Shown: piece by piece, positions 10,854-23,960 of the stretch
Layout of the letters: every line of letters begins with the position of its first letter
Position numbering within the stretch: the first letter of the stretch is position 1
Origin: Pyrrhoderma lamaoense
Taxonomy: Eukaryota; Basidiomycota; Agaricomycetes; Hymenochaetales; Hymenochaetaceae
NCBI GenBank assembly: GCA_002794735.1
Contig: NBAZ01000001.1
Location: 496,001 to 560,000 of the forward strand
Direction: 5' to 3'
Length of the DNA stretch: 64,000 nucleotides
Program-made: the position numbers and the translations under genes
Notes under the pieces: model-generated
Databases searched by the model: none
What the model was told of the DNA's origin: nothing
Seen by the model: only the letters and a program-made list of their open reading frames with translations

Positions 10854-13192
10854 TTAGAATGTCAGTCTTGTAGGCTTAGCATCCATGGGTATATCGTCTC
10901 GGAAATGAGCCCCATATACACTATGTGTCTTTTTCTTGATCGTCATTGGGAACTTTTTTAGTGGTTCCGTATCGAAACCGCCTTCTCTTAAGACCTTCGC
11001 TAGCTCTCCCGCAAGAGCCCTCTCGTGATTATCTCCAGTAAAGAACGTGATGCTTTTACCACTCTTACCACCGCGACCGGTTCTCCCGATACGATGGATA
11101 TAGTCTTCAGTAGTAAGCGGGAAACTATAGTTAATAACAGTCCGACATTTGGAATATCAAGGCCTCTCGCGGCGACATCGGTTGCAACCAACAACTGAGT
11201 TTCTCCCGTCTTGAACGCTTCAAGTGCTGCCATACGTGCTTGTTGAGAAAGATCGCCGTGAATCCCACCAACACTAAAGCCTTGACGTTGTAATGTTTGC
11301 TCCACGCGCGCAGCTTCCTTCTTGTATAGCACGAAAACAAGAATTCGCGACTCATCAGGAAGTTGTTTACCTCCTTTCCGAGCTTTAAGTGTACGTAAAT
11401 GGGAAAGTAGACGAGAGCTACAGTAGAAGTTCACAATTAGCCAATGTCATACAGAAAAAACATCAAAACTTACTCCTTTTCTCGGGTATCGTCGAAAACC
11501 TCAACAACTATTTTGATAATGAGTTAGAACTAAATGGTGATCAGAGACCAAACCGTTTACCTTGTTCAACCCGACGATTAGCTGTGAGATCATCACTACC
11601 AACGGTTACGCGTACTGGACTTTTCAGAAACGATGAAGCGAGCTTCCGTACTGCATCTGGCCAAGTAGCACTGACTAAAATATATTTAATTCAGTAAAAT
11701 AACTATAATGGAATAGTGAGTGAGATAAACTTTTTGACTCACACATCAAAGTTTGACGTTCAGTAGCCGCCGACGTATGACCAATAATCGATCGAATATC
11801 ATTCTCGAAACCCTTATCTAGCATGCGGTCGGCTTCGTCTAGAACAAGATACTTTACACTACAAGCCGCATGAGATTGGTGATTTGTTACAATTGGAAGA
11901 AATAGGGCCTGCTTACCCGCTCAAATCACAAGCACCCTCATTTATTAAGTCTAGAATTCGACCCGGTGTACCAACAATCATGGCTGCACCCTCTTCGTTG
12001 AGTGCATGACGTTGTGGAGCCTTGTCTACCCCTCCAAACAATGCAACACTAGTCAGCCCAAATGGTTTTCCTAACTGCAATAACGTCTCATGCGTCTGTA
12101 TGGCTAACTCTCTCGTCGGTGCAAGTACAAGTACAGATGCCTTATTTTGCTTTTTTGATGATTTTGATGATTTCTTCTGCCCTTCCGAGGCAAATTTTGG
12201 ATTTAATGAAACGACGCGAGTAAGTGCAGGTATTCCAAAAGCAAGCGTCTTGCCACTGAAGATGAAAATTAGATTTGATGAGTAGAGCCACAATGGTCAT
12301 ATGAGATAGAGTTACACACCTTCCTGTCTCGGCAATACCTACAACATCTCGTCCAGAAAGAAGGGGAGGCCATGAACAGGCTTGTATAGGGGTGGGTTCA
12401 CTGAATTTTGATAGGGCGGCATGAAGTTGGGTGGGAATTCGAGGGAAAAGTGATGAAAATGCAAAAGTAGGTTTAAGCTCATCTGGTATTGTTTTTGAGC
12501 CTGATCCACAGTCAACCGTGACTCCATGCTTCGATAAGTATGCGGAGACTTCAGAGTCTGAAGGGAAAGTTGTGGATGAAAACGATTCGACAATGGAGGT
12601 AGGATTGTTTGCAATGGTTTGAAGTTCGGGTATAGGATCGGTTTCCTTCTTCTTTTTCTTCTTCTTCTTTTCTTTTCCAGAGACTTCAGGAGTTTCGTCT
12701 TGGTCTGGTGTTATTTGCATGATAAGTATAGACCATGTACAATATAAGGTTGAAGTACGCACCTATGCTGCCAGCCTTCTCCGATTCTTTATGTTCCTTC
12801 GACCTTTTCTTCTTCTTTACTTTTGTGGATTCCAGGGAAGGGTCAGTATTTGACTTTTCATCCTCTTCCATTTTACTCCTTATCTTTTTCTTCTCCCCCT
12901 TCTGATCTGACGAAATTTCAGGAGTAACGGACTGTGTATCACCATCCCATTTTCCTTCCTCCTCTTCTTTTTTCCTTCTTCAACTCAGATTTAGAGTCGT
13001 CTACTTTTGCAACTTTTGTAAGATAAACATTAAAAGAGCTTTTTGATATACTGACTTATTATACTATCGTCCTCACGCTTCCTCTTAGACTTCTTCTCTT
13101 TTTTCCTACTTTTCAGCTTCTCTTCGGTACTTTGAGGCTTGACTCTTCGCGACCCTCGCTCTTGTCTTTGAGCCCATAGTTCCCACAGACAT
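10854..13192 (-). CDS. DBP3: ATP-dependent DEAD-box RNA helicase DBP3 (ribosome biogenesis)
   Basis: DEAD-box helicase of the DBP3 type, a nucleolar factor for early pre-rRNA processing. In order: Lys/Glu-rich N-terminal tail ([24 protein letters not shown]), Q motif [20 protein letters not shown], Walker A AETG(R/S)GKT split by an intron, [27 protein letters not shown] (another intron), then [37 protein letters not shown] and [13 protein letters not shown]. The C-terminal end [19 protein letters not shown] is typical of fungal DBP3. At least five introns. Two breaks need correction: near 11138 one base is missing before [17 protein letters not shown], and the A-run at 12968-12973 in the tail has the wrong length. 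The extreme N-terminus is unsettled: candidate ATGs are at 13192 and 13177, and one further shift may be needed there. Confidence 0.9.
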
Positions 13193-14426
13193 TGAAAATC
13201 TGTAGCTTATACGTAGTGTATATATGTGATATTGTGATACGTACACAAAAGCTGGTCGTCTATATTTTATCGTTCTCTCAGAAATCTGTTGTAAAGAAAG
13301 TATGCGGGCACGTGCCTCATGTCATTTTTTTGGACAAAAAATTTGAGATTCCCGGATTACAAATCCTTAGCAGTGAGCTGATCACGTTTGATCTTATAAG
13401 TTGCGATAATTAGTTATCAAGTTAGTAAGTTACCTTGGTCCTAGCATGTAGTACGTTGACCACCTCCCTTGACCTCCAAACAAGGAATGTATTGTAAGTA
13501 TCGGGGCTAGAAGTTGTTCTCCTCAGTTGGATTTGCTCCACTGAGAGTATCACTCAAAAATATCAAACTATTTGACTCCGATTTATTTAACGTGTCCCCC
13601 ATGGTATTCTATTGCTCAAGCTTTACTAGCTAGGCGAGATAAAAGCAGACTTTACAAGCGGGAAAATGCGGATTCTGCCCGTACTGGAGTGCCACTCACT
13701 CCACATAACATTTTGTCTGATAAATTTTTTAAGATGGATCATAATTTCCTCAGTGAATTTTTTGTTACTAAGAAATCATGGTAGACTTCAAGAATATCAG
13801 AAATACCCTAGGCCTTTCTTACTTTAGCATTAGTAGTTACTGATTGAGTGATTCACCAAAACGTTTTGAATTTCATCACATTCAAGTGATCTTATCCTGA
13901 TTAGGAAAGAACTTGCCAGATTTTCAGGTACCGAAACTGCATGCCTTGAATTCAAAGAGCTAGTATAAAGTCTGCTTGAAAGTCTTCCCTTCGTGGTATA
14001 CAATCAAACACAATGGGGAGATTTCATGTGGAGGGCGACCAAAAAAGTTGCTCTAGTTTTTTCTAGAAAAAGTTAAATTGAGGTTGGACAACTCTAGAAT
14101 GGGGGATGTTAAGGTTTGAAAAACCATAACTACGTCATAGTGATCCAGACCGCTTCCATCTGGGATTCACAGTTATCCACCACTTTATCGGCCGCTCTCG
14201 GCGCTCGTCGCCTTCTCATCTTCATCTTCCACAACGAGCACATCATCCTCAACATCGTCTTTCTCAAGGATCAAATTCTAGCCTGGCGCTTGACTCTCTG
14301 TGTTCGACTACCCCATATTATACTTCACGACGCCACTGCCGCGAACATCATCAGACTATCCGGGGCAACGCGTCTTCTTAATATTTGGTCAATATTGATC
14401 CGACTTCCCTGACAGACGTCCCGACA
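13193..14426. other. Divergent intergenic region between DBP3 and the PTP gene
   Basis: About 1.2 kb with no supported gene; small open frames show no known protein. Promoters of both flanking genes must lie here. A pyrimidine-rich stretch near 14160-14330 just upstream of the PTP start may be its 5' leader. Confidence 0.5.
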
Positions 14427-17400
14427 ATGGACGTCAACAACGACGGCGGTTTCTTTTCTTCTGTTCCCATTATACCTGTTGTCGGCCGTAACGATGAGAG
14501 TATAGACCTCTTCGCACAAGCTGTGGCCAGGTTAAATAACTCAGACAAGTCTCTGCTCACTGCACGCTTAACCCCCGTGCACTCAGTCAGCAGCAATTCT
14601 ACCCCTGCCATCGCGAGTAACTCCTTTGCAAAGCTATCTAGGCCATCAGCACCCACTATGTCACTGGCTAGCATCCCAGTCGCATCGTCATCTACTGCAA
14701 GATCTCTCTCTTCTTCTGGACCTCCCGGATCCTCCTCATCTGTATCGTCTACTTCGAATTTTACTGCAGCGAACTCCTCTACTCTCCCGGAAATACTTCG
14801 CACCCCTAATGTACTCATCATTGACATCCGTCCTCACTCCGCCTATTCATCTGCAAGATTACCTCATGCACTCTCCTTATGTGTACCTTCAACTTTATTG
14901 AAACGACCCGCATTTACTCTCCAAAAATTAGGACAAATGCTTTCCTCATCCTCATCTAGGAATCGATTCAAAGAATGGAAAAAGGCATCCCGGATTCTTG
15001 TTTATGATGCTGATACAAGTAATCTTCAGGAGCATTCGAATCTTTATGGTCTGCTCCGAAAATTCAAGGCTGAAGGATTTTCTGGTGATTTGGCTTGGCT
15101 TCAAGGAGGGCTTCAAGGTCTCTGGAGAGATCACCGCCATCTTGTTGACGTTGAAGCAGTATCGGAGGATGAAGATGAAGGTGATACAGTCCCCGTTCTT
15201 CGTGCACGTGATCTCCCATCGTCTGCTTTTCAACCATCGGCCACCAGCATACACAGCCAAAGTCGTCGAACTTCACCTACTCAAGTAAATACTACCAATG
15301 TACACACGTCTTCGAACCCCCCACATATTAAATTACCTTCTGCACACCATACCGCTACGATCCCATTTTATGATAACATCAGACAGAATATTGAACTGTC
15401 CCAGGGAATCACCGAACGTATACCTCTACGGCTTTCTCCAACAACGGCAAGTCGTGTGCCTGATATTCCTTTTACATGGTTGAGAAACTTGGCGGAATCT
15501 GCTGGAAAAGATGAATGCACTGAAGCCCTAGCCATGCAGTTTTATCGTATTGAACTCGGTGAACAGCGACGACTGCAAGGCATTATGGCACATCATTCAA
15601 AGCAAAGTGGCGCATCAGAAGAAAAAATGGTATCTGATGAGAAATCCAGGACAGAGCGTATACCAGAATCATTTCCTTACAGCATTATTGCTGGAGTTGA
15701 AAAGGGTTCCAAAAACAGGTCTGCTTTTCTGTATTTGATAACTGATCACTAAATATGGCACTTACAAATACTTTATTATTAGATATCGCAATATTTGGCC
15801 CTTTGAGCATTCACGCGTCCGTCTACTCGGTCACAAACATGATGATTATGTAAATGCGTCATTTGTGCAACCACTGGGTACTCGTCGGAGATACATTGCA
15901 ACCCAAGGCCCTCTCCCCTCAACTTTTGCGGACTTCTGGACGTCAGTACATTCGTTTCTACTCAATTGTGCAGTCTCAACTGATTTCTTCTTTAGTGTTG
16001 TCTGGGAACAGGACATACGTGTCGTGCTAATGTTGACAAAGGAGCATGAAGGTGGCAGTATAAAATGTGGCCGATATTGGACTGAAGGCCAACACGGTCC
16101 TTTTAAACTCAGGTTGGTCTCTACTAGTGGGGCGAAAGAAGAAAATGATCCCGGCGGCTTTTTTTCTGCAAATAGCACTACAGAAAAATCTGGTGCACAA
16201 CTCACACACGATGAAGACTTAGAGAAACATAACCATACTATTCGGAGAGTATTCGAATTATCCAACGTCGAATGCCCAGAGCAGGGTACAAAGATCGTTA
16301 CACATCTTCAATACCTTGGCTGGCCGGACATGGATGTCCCGATCAAACCGAAGAGTCTTTTACAGTTAATATTCGAAGTTGACGGTCTAATTAACGAAAT
16401 CCGTTGTAAAGACAAGAGTGACCGCTCTTTACCCCCAGTCTTACTACACTGCTCTGCGGGTGTCGGCCGTACTGGTGCCTATATCATGATTGATGCAGTT
16501 CTTGACGGTATAAGAAATGAAATTCGTAAACGTGCTATAGCGAAAAAAGACCGATCAGAAAGGTGCAGAAATGTTGCTACTAAAGTATCAACAAGAGGAA
16601 ACACTCCCAGCTCCCATTCTGATGGAGAAATCGAAATTAAACGTCGAAAAGGAAGCCCAAGTGCTATGGATGTAGATTCGTCTTCTGATGGGCCAAGCCG
16701 ATGTCAGACTCCACCTTGTCTGACTTCATCAACGTTTTCTCATTCCTTACCTCCTTCTAATGCTCTGACCCAGAGCACCTCATCTCTTAAAGCTGCTGTG
16801 TTTACACCTCCTCAAGCTTCACAGATCCCTACTCTACCCGTTGCTACCTTGCATATGGGCGATCGGAAAGGGGGAAATGAAATTCATGTTCCTCTCGTTC
16901 CATCTTCAAATGCGTCCCTTTATCTGAAAACACCTAAAGCTTCTTCAAAAGATTTGGATACTTTTGATTCGACTACAGGACTGAAGAACCCGGCTTCACC
17001 CGCTTTTTCTACTCCTCGTCTTTCTTTACTTGGAAATACTTCTGGGTTTGGTGTTTCTAGTGGTTCGGCCCTACCAATCTTCCAGCGAAGAAAGTCGTCT
17101 CTTCGACAAAGAACTGTCAAAAATGATTTTACTGTTGATGATGCCGCCTCAATATTCATGAGCCCTAGTCCGAATCCAGATTTTGCGATGGACGTTGAAT
17201 CTTTGCATCCTTCTATTGAGTTTCTTCAGAGGAAAGCTGCCGGAAGTAGCAGCTCTGGTGAAGGTAACGGTAGTGGAAGTGGTGGAGACAAGTCTAGCAC
17301 AGGCTCTATTCAATCAGGTTTCGGAAGCTCTTCTTCCGAAGGCCGAGTGTTCGGTCCATTACGCGCTGCATTTGCAACAATGTCCTCCGCGGATGATGTA

Positions 17401-18539
17401 CCGGGAAAAGCTGTAAGGTCTGATATACTTAATGCTCATAGAGGAAGGTTAGGTGGGGATAGGAGTGGAAGTGGGAGTGGAGAGGGTTCAGGGAGAAGCG
17501 CTTCAGGTTCAAGTGGCAAAGTCTCAGCTTCTAGTGGTGGGAATGGAGGATATTCGAGTGCCTCGTCAATTGGACGAGGTATTGACGCATTGGGCATGTC
17601 CTCTCCAGTTCCTTCGAGTCCTAACCCTTCTGCTTCTGGGGGTCTAGAAGCTCTTTTTCTCATCAAGGTCAGAGAAAAGTTATAGCTTTGAACTCAAAAT
17701 CGGGTTTAAAGGCACCAAAGCCTTTACGACCGGTGCAAGCATCAATGCCGGACTTGACTGAAGGAATTGAAGCAAGCATGCCACCTATGTCTCTTCCCTC
17801 AAGATTGAACAATGACTTGAACTCACATAATAAAGTGCTGCATCGATCGCATCTATCTTTAAGTGCTATCGAGGGAAATGAAACCAGTACATCAACAGAC
17901 AATCTGTCTTCCTCTAGGCACTCTTCTCTTTTGACAGACATAACTGATACATCGAACACCTCCACCTCGATACATAGCCATGAGCAACATATGGGCACAT
18001 CGCCTGAGAACAGCAAGGGTATTGAAACTCAATCAATAAGGTTTGAAGAAGACAAACCTAATTACAAGGAGGCTAGGTCCCAGGATCAAAACTCTGTCGA
18101 CCGTTCTTCAGTATTTGACTACATTCCTCCGCGAACGTTAGATAGTGATGACTCACCGCCACCTTTATCTTCATTGGAGGAACCTATCCGCCAAATTCTG
18201 GAAGATATGCGAGAACAGCGCATGAGTCTTTGTCAAAGTCTACGTCAATATATTTTCGTGCACAATGCAATTATTGAGGGCTCACTGCTTGTTGTGGATC
18301 AGGAGCGAGAGCGCTTCGGTTTGAATGACGTAAATTTTGCAGAATTAACACCCCCAGAGTTGGAGCCTTTATTACGGGAAGGGCTTATGTTTCCTGAAGG
18401 TACGAATTCGGCAACCGATAACTCAGCTGAGAATCAGCTACAAACGCAAGCTATGACTGGTAAGCGCGGAGCCAGTCCTACGGAACTCCTTAAAAAGGAT
18501 AAGATGGGGAAGTTGCTCTTGCGAAGAGACCAAGTATGA
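14427..18539 (+). CDS. Rhodanese-domain protein tyrosine phosphatase (Pyp1/Ptp2-like)
   Basis: Large tyrosine phosphatase with the architecture of fungal MAP-kinase phosphatases (S. pombe Pyp1/Pyp2, yeast Ptp2/Ptp3). An N-terminal rhodanese/Cdc25-like domain reads VLIIDIRPHSAYSSARLPHA to FSGDLAWLQGGLQGLW (about 14805-15150). The catalytic domain has YRNIWPFEHSRVRL, DDYVNASFVQP, RRYIATQGPLPSTFADFW, EHEGGSIKCGRYW, LGWPDMDVP and the active-site loop VLLHCSAGVGRTGAY (16440-16484) with nucleophilic Cys. A Ser/Gly-rich, probably disordered insert of about 500 residues follows, then the C-terminal helix MREQRMSLCQSLRQYIFVHN. Introns are at 15719-15782 and 15942-15995; the second is 54 nt without stop codons, so retention would keep the frame. 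The T-run 17654-17658 is one base short: adding a T joins the frames into SHQGQRKVIALNSKSGLK. The start is the first ATG; the 5' side is pyrimidine-rich. Confidence 0.93.
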
Positions 18540-19583
18540 AACGTGGAAAGAGTACAAGTAGTGGAGATTCGACTGGATCTTCCTGATACTTCTCATTTGA
18601 TTCCGTTGTAATCAAACTTTGGATTAGTTTTGCGAGTTTTCTTGCTACTTTCTTGATGTCGTAATATGTACATTATTCTCTTGCTCCTCATGCGAACCTT
18701 CTTGTCCTCGCTTTACTCTTATGAAATGTTTTGAATTAACTGTAATTCTTATGCTTTTTAGTCTTTTATTTTCCTTTTTGTTCTCAATTGTTGCATCGTA
18801 TCTCATCCTGTCTTGAACATTTCATCCCTATTGTTTATGATCCTCGCAAATTCATTCCCCCTACTCATTCTTGACCATAAGTCCTACATAACTCAATGAT
18901 ACTTTCACCTTGCATTTAACGTCTTTTCATTTTTATCAGCATCAGGAAGAGAAGGTTAAATACTTTAGACACGCCTTTTTCTTAGTTTCTTTTTTTATAG
19001 AAGTCTCAATTAGTCCGTATTTCTTGTATCATCATCATTATCGAATTCTAGAATACATGGATGTTAGTAATAATAAACATCAACGTAGTAAATGTTACTA
19101 CAGCTGGTATATTTAAGACGCAGGTCTTGATCGACACTAGTACAAATTGGATATAATACATTAATCAGCAATATTGTAATCAACAAACTATTGAAAGATA
19201 AAATTATTCCTCTCAATTTCAAGATATTATGAGCAGGAAGTGCTTATAAGATATCATACTTTAAATTATATACTGAGGATAAAATCACTCTACTGAAGAA
19301 AAAAATAATCAATTTCGACTGCAACTAGTACTGTATGTATCAAAGATTTACTTGCTTTAAGTGAGAAAATTACTACATATGTACTAGCTGATCGTGACCT
19401 GGCGTCCTTAAAATACCAGCTGTATAATCACATGTGATCTATCTCGATGAATCATGATTTAAACGATTATCATTATGTGAAGAGTTTTGTCAACATCTAG
19501 GTAGCTGCTTATCTAATTAACGTATATAGATCAAAGATTGCCATGACCGGCCAATTTCCTCTCCTCTACTGAGTTCTGTAGGG
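18540..19583. other. Intergenic region, AT-rich
   Basis: 3' region of the PTP gene (T-rich from 18600 to 18800) and promoter of the next gene. No protein, RNA gene or long repeat was recognised. Confidence 0.55.
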
Positions 19584-21193
19584 ATGCAAACTTCTACACC
19601 AGTAACTGAGTCGCTAAGGCTAAGAGTCGCATTGGTAAGATAGCTCATGTATATTCCTAACAATGAGCTTACATGGTCTAGGCTTTTATAATCCTCAGGC
19701 ATAAACCCAAAGATCTTTCTTTAGATGGTGAATATCCTAATTTTACTCAGAAGGCCGTATTTCGATGAATTTCTTTTATTATCGAAGCATACATACTCGA
19801 TCTTCGACAAAGGTTTCCACAAGTAGGGAACTCAGAGCAGAATGCAGAGAATGGGAAAGCATGGCGCGAAAGAGCGCTGAAGTTCGAGGCAAGAGTCAAG
19901 GAACTCACGAGGAAGCTCGAACAGGAACACAATAGTGAGCTTCCATACTTAATACTATAATTGATGTGATCCTAGACATTTTGTGTAGAACTCGAAACTC
20001 TTCGTGCTAGCATGCAATCTACGTCCGACACTACACAGAACCGTGACATTCCTCCTAAGAAAAAACGGAAAACGGATATGGTTAATAACACACAATCTTC
20101 TTCTTCTTCTCTAGTTCAGGAGATAACATATAAAACCCCAAAGCTGAATAAAGGTGCACATTCTCTTGTAACTCCGTGAAGCTGTAGATGCTCACATGAA
20201 CCCTACTCAGACCTCCAATGTCCAGAACTTATCGAACCGCTTCATCTTCTATGTTCTTATTACGAGCTCTCAGCTCTTTCTACAAACCCACGCCAAGAAG
20301 GGCTTTCCAAACTTCTCAAGTCAACAAACTCTGTCCTTGAAGCTATCTCGAGAGCTCTATCTATTGTATCTCTGTCTCAAGGTAGTCCAGAAATCAAAGA
20401 TTATTCCCGTATCGTGAAAGATCTGTGCTGGATTCTTCGTCAAGTTTTGGGTTGCATAATCTCTAGTGTCCCATCTTCAAGCAAGAAAATGAAGACAATT
20501 CTCTCGGATCATGAACAAAAACAACTTGACACGAACTTTGCAACGCTTACCTTTGACATTGTGATACCTCTCATCAAATCTTTCAGTCGTTTCACGACAA
20601 ATATGTATCTATCCTCATTACTAAAGACAAACTTCACTAAGAAACCTCAAAGTCAAGTGGCGACTTCAGAAACCTGCTTCGCAAATCTCGAGCTATTGAA
20701 AAGCGTAGTGCGGCTAGCAAAAGAGCAGAAAGGTCATAGTCTCTGTCTTAAATGGTCTGAATTCCTGGAAACCGTTAGAATGAGCGCTGTGATGGAAGTC
20801 AAAAATCTCTGGGAGTCTTCAAACGCTAACAAGTCGGGAACTAGTAGCTCTGAACCTTCGGGTACGCTCGAACTAGCAAGTGATATGACTAGGGAAGAAC
20901 GTATATTGAGACTAGCTCGTAAAGATACTCTCTGGTATCTCAGTTCTATCATTCACGACACTTTTCCTTTGACCCCTGCTACTAATACGGGACTGCAAGA
21001 AAATTCCGCGGACGAGATTAAACGAAATAATTTAGAAACGGCCTTATCGAGTCTGTTAACTCGATATTCTATAATCTCTGGTAGTGATCATCAATATAAT
21101 CTGCGGAAAAAAGATGTTATGGACACGGTTGAAAAGGGGATGATTGCTGCAATTATTGAACGGTTATGGTTACAATCTGATGGTAGGGTCTAG
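19584..21193 (+). CDS. Probable MEI4-like meiotic recombination protein
   Basis: Not annotated with certainty. Splicing three short introns (19635-19681, 19728-19787, 19935-19988) gives an N-terminus beginning MQTSTPVTESLRLRVAL, continuing with FIILRHKPKDLSLDAYILDL and, after a spacer, KAWRERALKFEARVKELTRK. This order of a hydrophobic helix ending in an LA-I-I element, a KP-D-S element, a Tyr-led helix, then Trp with LEA-V-L-KL coiled coil resembles the N-terminus of MEI4, a partner of REC114 required for meiotic double-strand breaks. A basic PPKKKRK stretch looks like a nuclear signal. The rest is helical with no catalytic motif (QVLGCIISSVPSSSKKMKTI, RKDTLWYLSSIIHDTF). Breaks near 20176 and 20262 need single- or double-base corrections. 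The stop is at 21193. Similarity is from memory of the vertebrate protein, so this is a hypothesis. Confidence 0.55.
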
Positions 21194-21519
21194 GCCATTG
21201 ATGATCGTATGTAACAATATATTTGTACAATTTTCATTTTATAGATCGTTCAGAAAGCTTAGTGTACTTGTACGTTTATCAGATATAGATATATATACGA
21301 TGTTCTATTCAATGTATATCATAAATAAGTTTTGTATAGGGATGAATGACCTCACGAGACATCGACTTATCGACGATATGTAGCTACATACATTGCATGG
21401 GAGCAAAATAAGGGTGTAAACTTGCTTTTTTCTTTCCCCTATCTCTTTGAGGATTTTAATCATAAATGTGATACATTTCCACATAACATACACAGACGAT
21501 AATTACAACCATAAAGCAA
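21194..21519. other. Convergent intergenic region
   Basis: Short AT-rich tail-to-tail spacer between the MEI4-like gene and SRP68. It holds nothing beyond two 3' regions. Confidence 0.6.
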
Positions 21520-23740
21520 CTATTTTCTTCCCCACCAGCCACCTAATAGAGAGCTTAGACCACCACGTTGTGTAGTAGAAGGCTCTGGAGTAGCTGAACG
21601 TTCGATTTCTTCAGCTTTTGCCTTTGAAGCAGGCACAGCCTTCGGTTCAACGATAACATTAGCTGCCTTCCTCTGCGCTGAGGCTGCATCTATTTCCGTT
21701 TTCTTTTCCATGGTGATACCAGCTCGTTTCTGGAGTTGTTCCATATCAATTTGGATATAATTCAGCGCTATGTCAAAGAAGAGAGGTTTCTTGGTTGTAT
21801 CACGTTCCACACTTGGGGAGCCGCCATTGTGGGCAAACCAGGCACGCTTCAATCGACCTGACTCGGCATCGAGAGATTCACCCAATTCGGATAGATCGCT
21901 GGGAAGCAAAGTGTAGAATTGTATAGGTAGCGACTCTGAGTTTTCAGGAAGTTGAGAGATGAAAGATGTTGCTTCGCGAAGACTTAGCTGTGCCCTCTGG
22001 ATAAGCAAGAGTGCCTGTGCGTATTGCTTGACTGCAGCGTAGGAGCGAGCAAGGTATAGACATCTTAGAGAGTTGGTAAAGATAAAATTAGATCTTTAGA
22101 AGCTTGTAATAGCTAGTTTGTTTTCGTACCTTCTTCCTTTTGTAAACGCCAATCGAGCTTCAATAGCGTTACCAAGGTCTGGGCTCTCATCGACCACGCT
22201 CAGACTACGCATGTGCGTCAAGCTCTGTAAAACAGTATCAAGAAGCTTGACAACTGCCGGATTCACTCTTGCATCTGTTGAATCATTTTCAATAGCTTTG
22301 CCAACTTTCTTTCCATCCGTCTTTCCAGTAGATTTACGAGAGACTGTAGAAGATGAAGTAACAAGAGCCGTAACAAGTGTAAGGTCGCGTTGAATACGGC
22401 GAGAAAGCAATTGGTAGACAATGTATGCGTGAAGGAAGTGTATGTCGCGTGTTCCAGAAGATGAGTTCGTGGATGTGGACTAGGTGAATTAACTTAGTTA
22501 TAGTTAATGAATAGTCTTCGAGTAACTTACTTGTTGCGTTTCAGTGAGCTTTCTCGCAACTTCTTCCGCGTCACTGAGCGCTGCTAATACAGCATCATAC
22601 GCAGCGACACCTTTACGGGTCTTTTGATGCTTTACACCTTGTTCCCCTTTGGATGACGGATCCTTGAGAGAATCTTCTGCATCTTGCACTTTGAGGAGTA
22701 CATCAACCAATTCAGGATGTCGCACAGGAATTGGCTGCCCCTCCCAAACAAGTTCACGAAGATACTTGCGCTCGTCTGCTGTATACTTACCGTCGGCTTC
22801 TGATTTGAGACGATTCAACATTTCGTCGTATCCAACGACAAATGTATCACGATGGGAAGGAGCAATTTCTTTGACGATACGATCAACATCATAAGCATCT
22901 GCTTGACCTAACTGATGGGCACAATATCTTATTTCTGGGGCGATAGAGTCTGCGAACAAAGTTGCGAGAGCCTGGTCTCGGCTGTTCTTTGCAGCATCTG
23001 CAAGGACATCTAACAATGATCGAGCCACGCATAACTGGTCCCTTGCGTCCTCATAATCGTCCCGGAAACGCAAAAATCGGCCTGAGTGTATCAGTGTATA
23101 TGCAGAAATTTCGAATATGTCGGATGCGCTAAGTCGGTGAGCAGCATACAGAGATTGACAGTGGGTAAGTAGTTGAGTACACCAATGAATTGCACGCCTG
23201 AATCTTCCTGTTGCACTATGTCTGAGCTTGGCGGATTTATCTGTATTCGCAGGTTCCAAGGACTTGGTGTAGAGTTCTTGGGAATAGGCCCAAGCCCGTT
23301 CCGTCTCGAAAAGGAGAAGCTGAAGGCTAGTAGAAGAGTCGGTTATTAGATAGTATTCATAGACGAATGTAGAGTCAGGTTTTTCTGTTCACTCACTGTC
23401 CAGCTTTAATAGTTTCAATAGTGATTGGGGGCAGTTTCTTGAATTCCCGGCCTTTGCCATGGGTCATTTTCAGCGTTGAACGCAATCGATGTGTCCGATT
23501 GGCACAATGTTTTCTATACAGTGACTTCATTTAATGCTATATTCCCATTTCTTATCTCGATACAATCATACCTGTAACGTGTATAGTCATTGCTGCGAAG
23601 ACCATATGCATTACGATGCTCATTCGCAAGCTGTAGCGCTTTAGGATTAGGACGTCAGTATACTTAAAGAAATTTTCCTTCTGAATCAGGTATTTACCTC
23701 GAAACTTGATTACGCCGCTTTCCGTGTCTCCTTTTGACAT
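21520..23740 (-). CDS. SRP68: Signal recognition particle subunit SRP68
   Basis: SRP68 binds SRP RNA and forms a heterodimer with SRP72 in the particle that targets nascent secretory proteins to the ER. The model starts at 23740 (MSKGDTESGVIKFR) and two small introns join it to ALQLANEHRNAYGLRSNDY, TRYRKHCANRTHRLRSTLK and GREFKKLPPITIETIKAG, the RNA-binding N-terminal signature. Then come TPR-like helices (RFRRAIHWCTQLLTHCQSLY, SASDIFEISAYTLIHSGRF, RDQLCVARSLLDVLAD, PEIRYCAHQLGQADAYDVD) and the C-terminal SRP72-binding part, ending PLFFDIALNYIQIDM, a low-complexity tail and GWWGRK. Six or so introns are present and all frames join without correction. It is divergently paired with GET3, another ER-targeting gene. 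Confidence 0.95.
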
Positions 23741-23960
23741 AATTTGAGAAGTGTAGAGATACACCCGGAATGTGTGAGAACACAGTCGAAGATACACACC
23801 AAATATCTAGAAAATGAGTTACGTTGAGATCGGCGTTGACCAAGTCCACGCGTTCCGCGAGCGCATACGGTTTACAACACATTCACTAAATACGCAGTCT
23901 CGTACCGTTCACAATACTAAAAGGGAATATATACAATAGATACTCGGAAAGGGAACTGAT
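23741..23960. promoter_or_regulatory. Bidirectional promoter region of SRP68 and GET3
   Basis: 220 bp separate the two divergent start codons. No clear TATA box is seen for either gene. The position implies a shared promoter for two ER-targeting pathways. Confidence 0.7.

Noticed and set aside
14378..14827. Long minus-strand open frame opposite the PTP N-terminus
   Set aside because: It is the mirror of a Ser/Thr-rich coding exon on the plus strand; the plus frame continues into a clear rhodanese domain.
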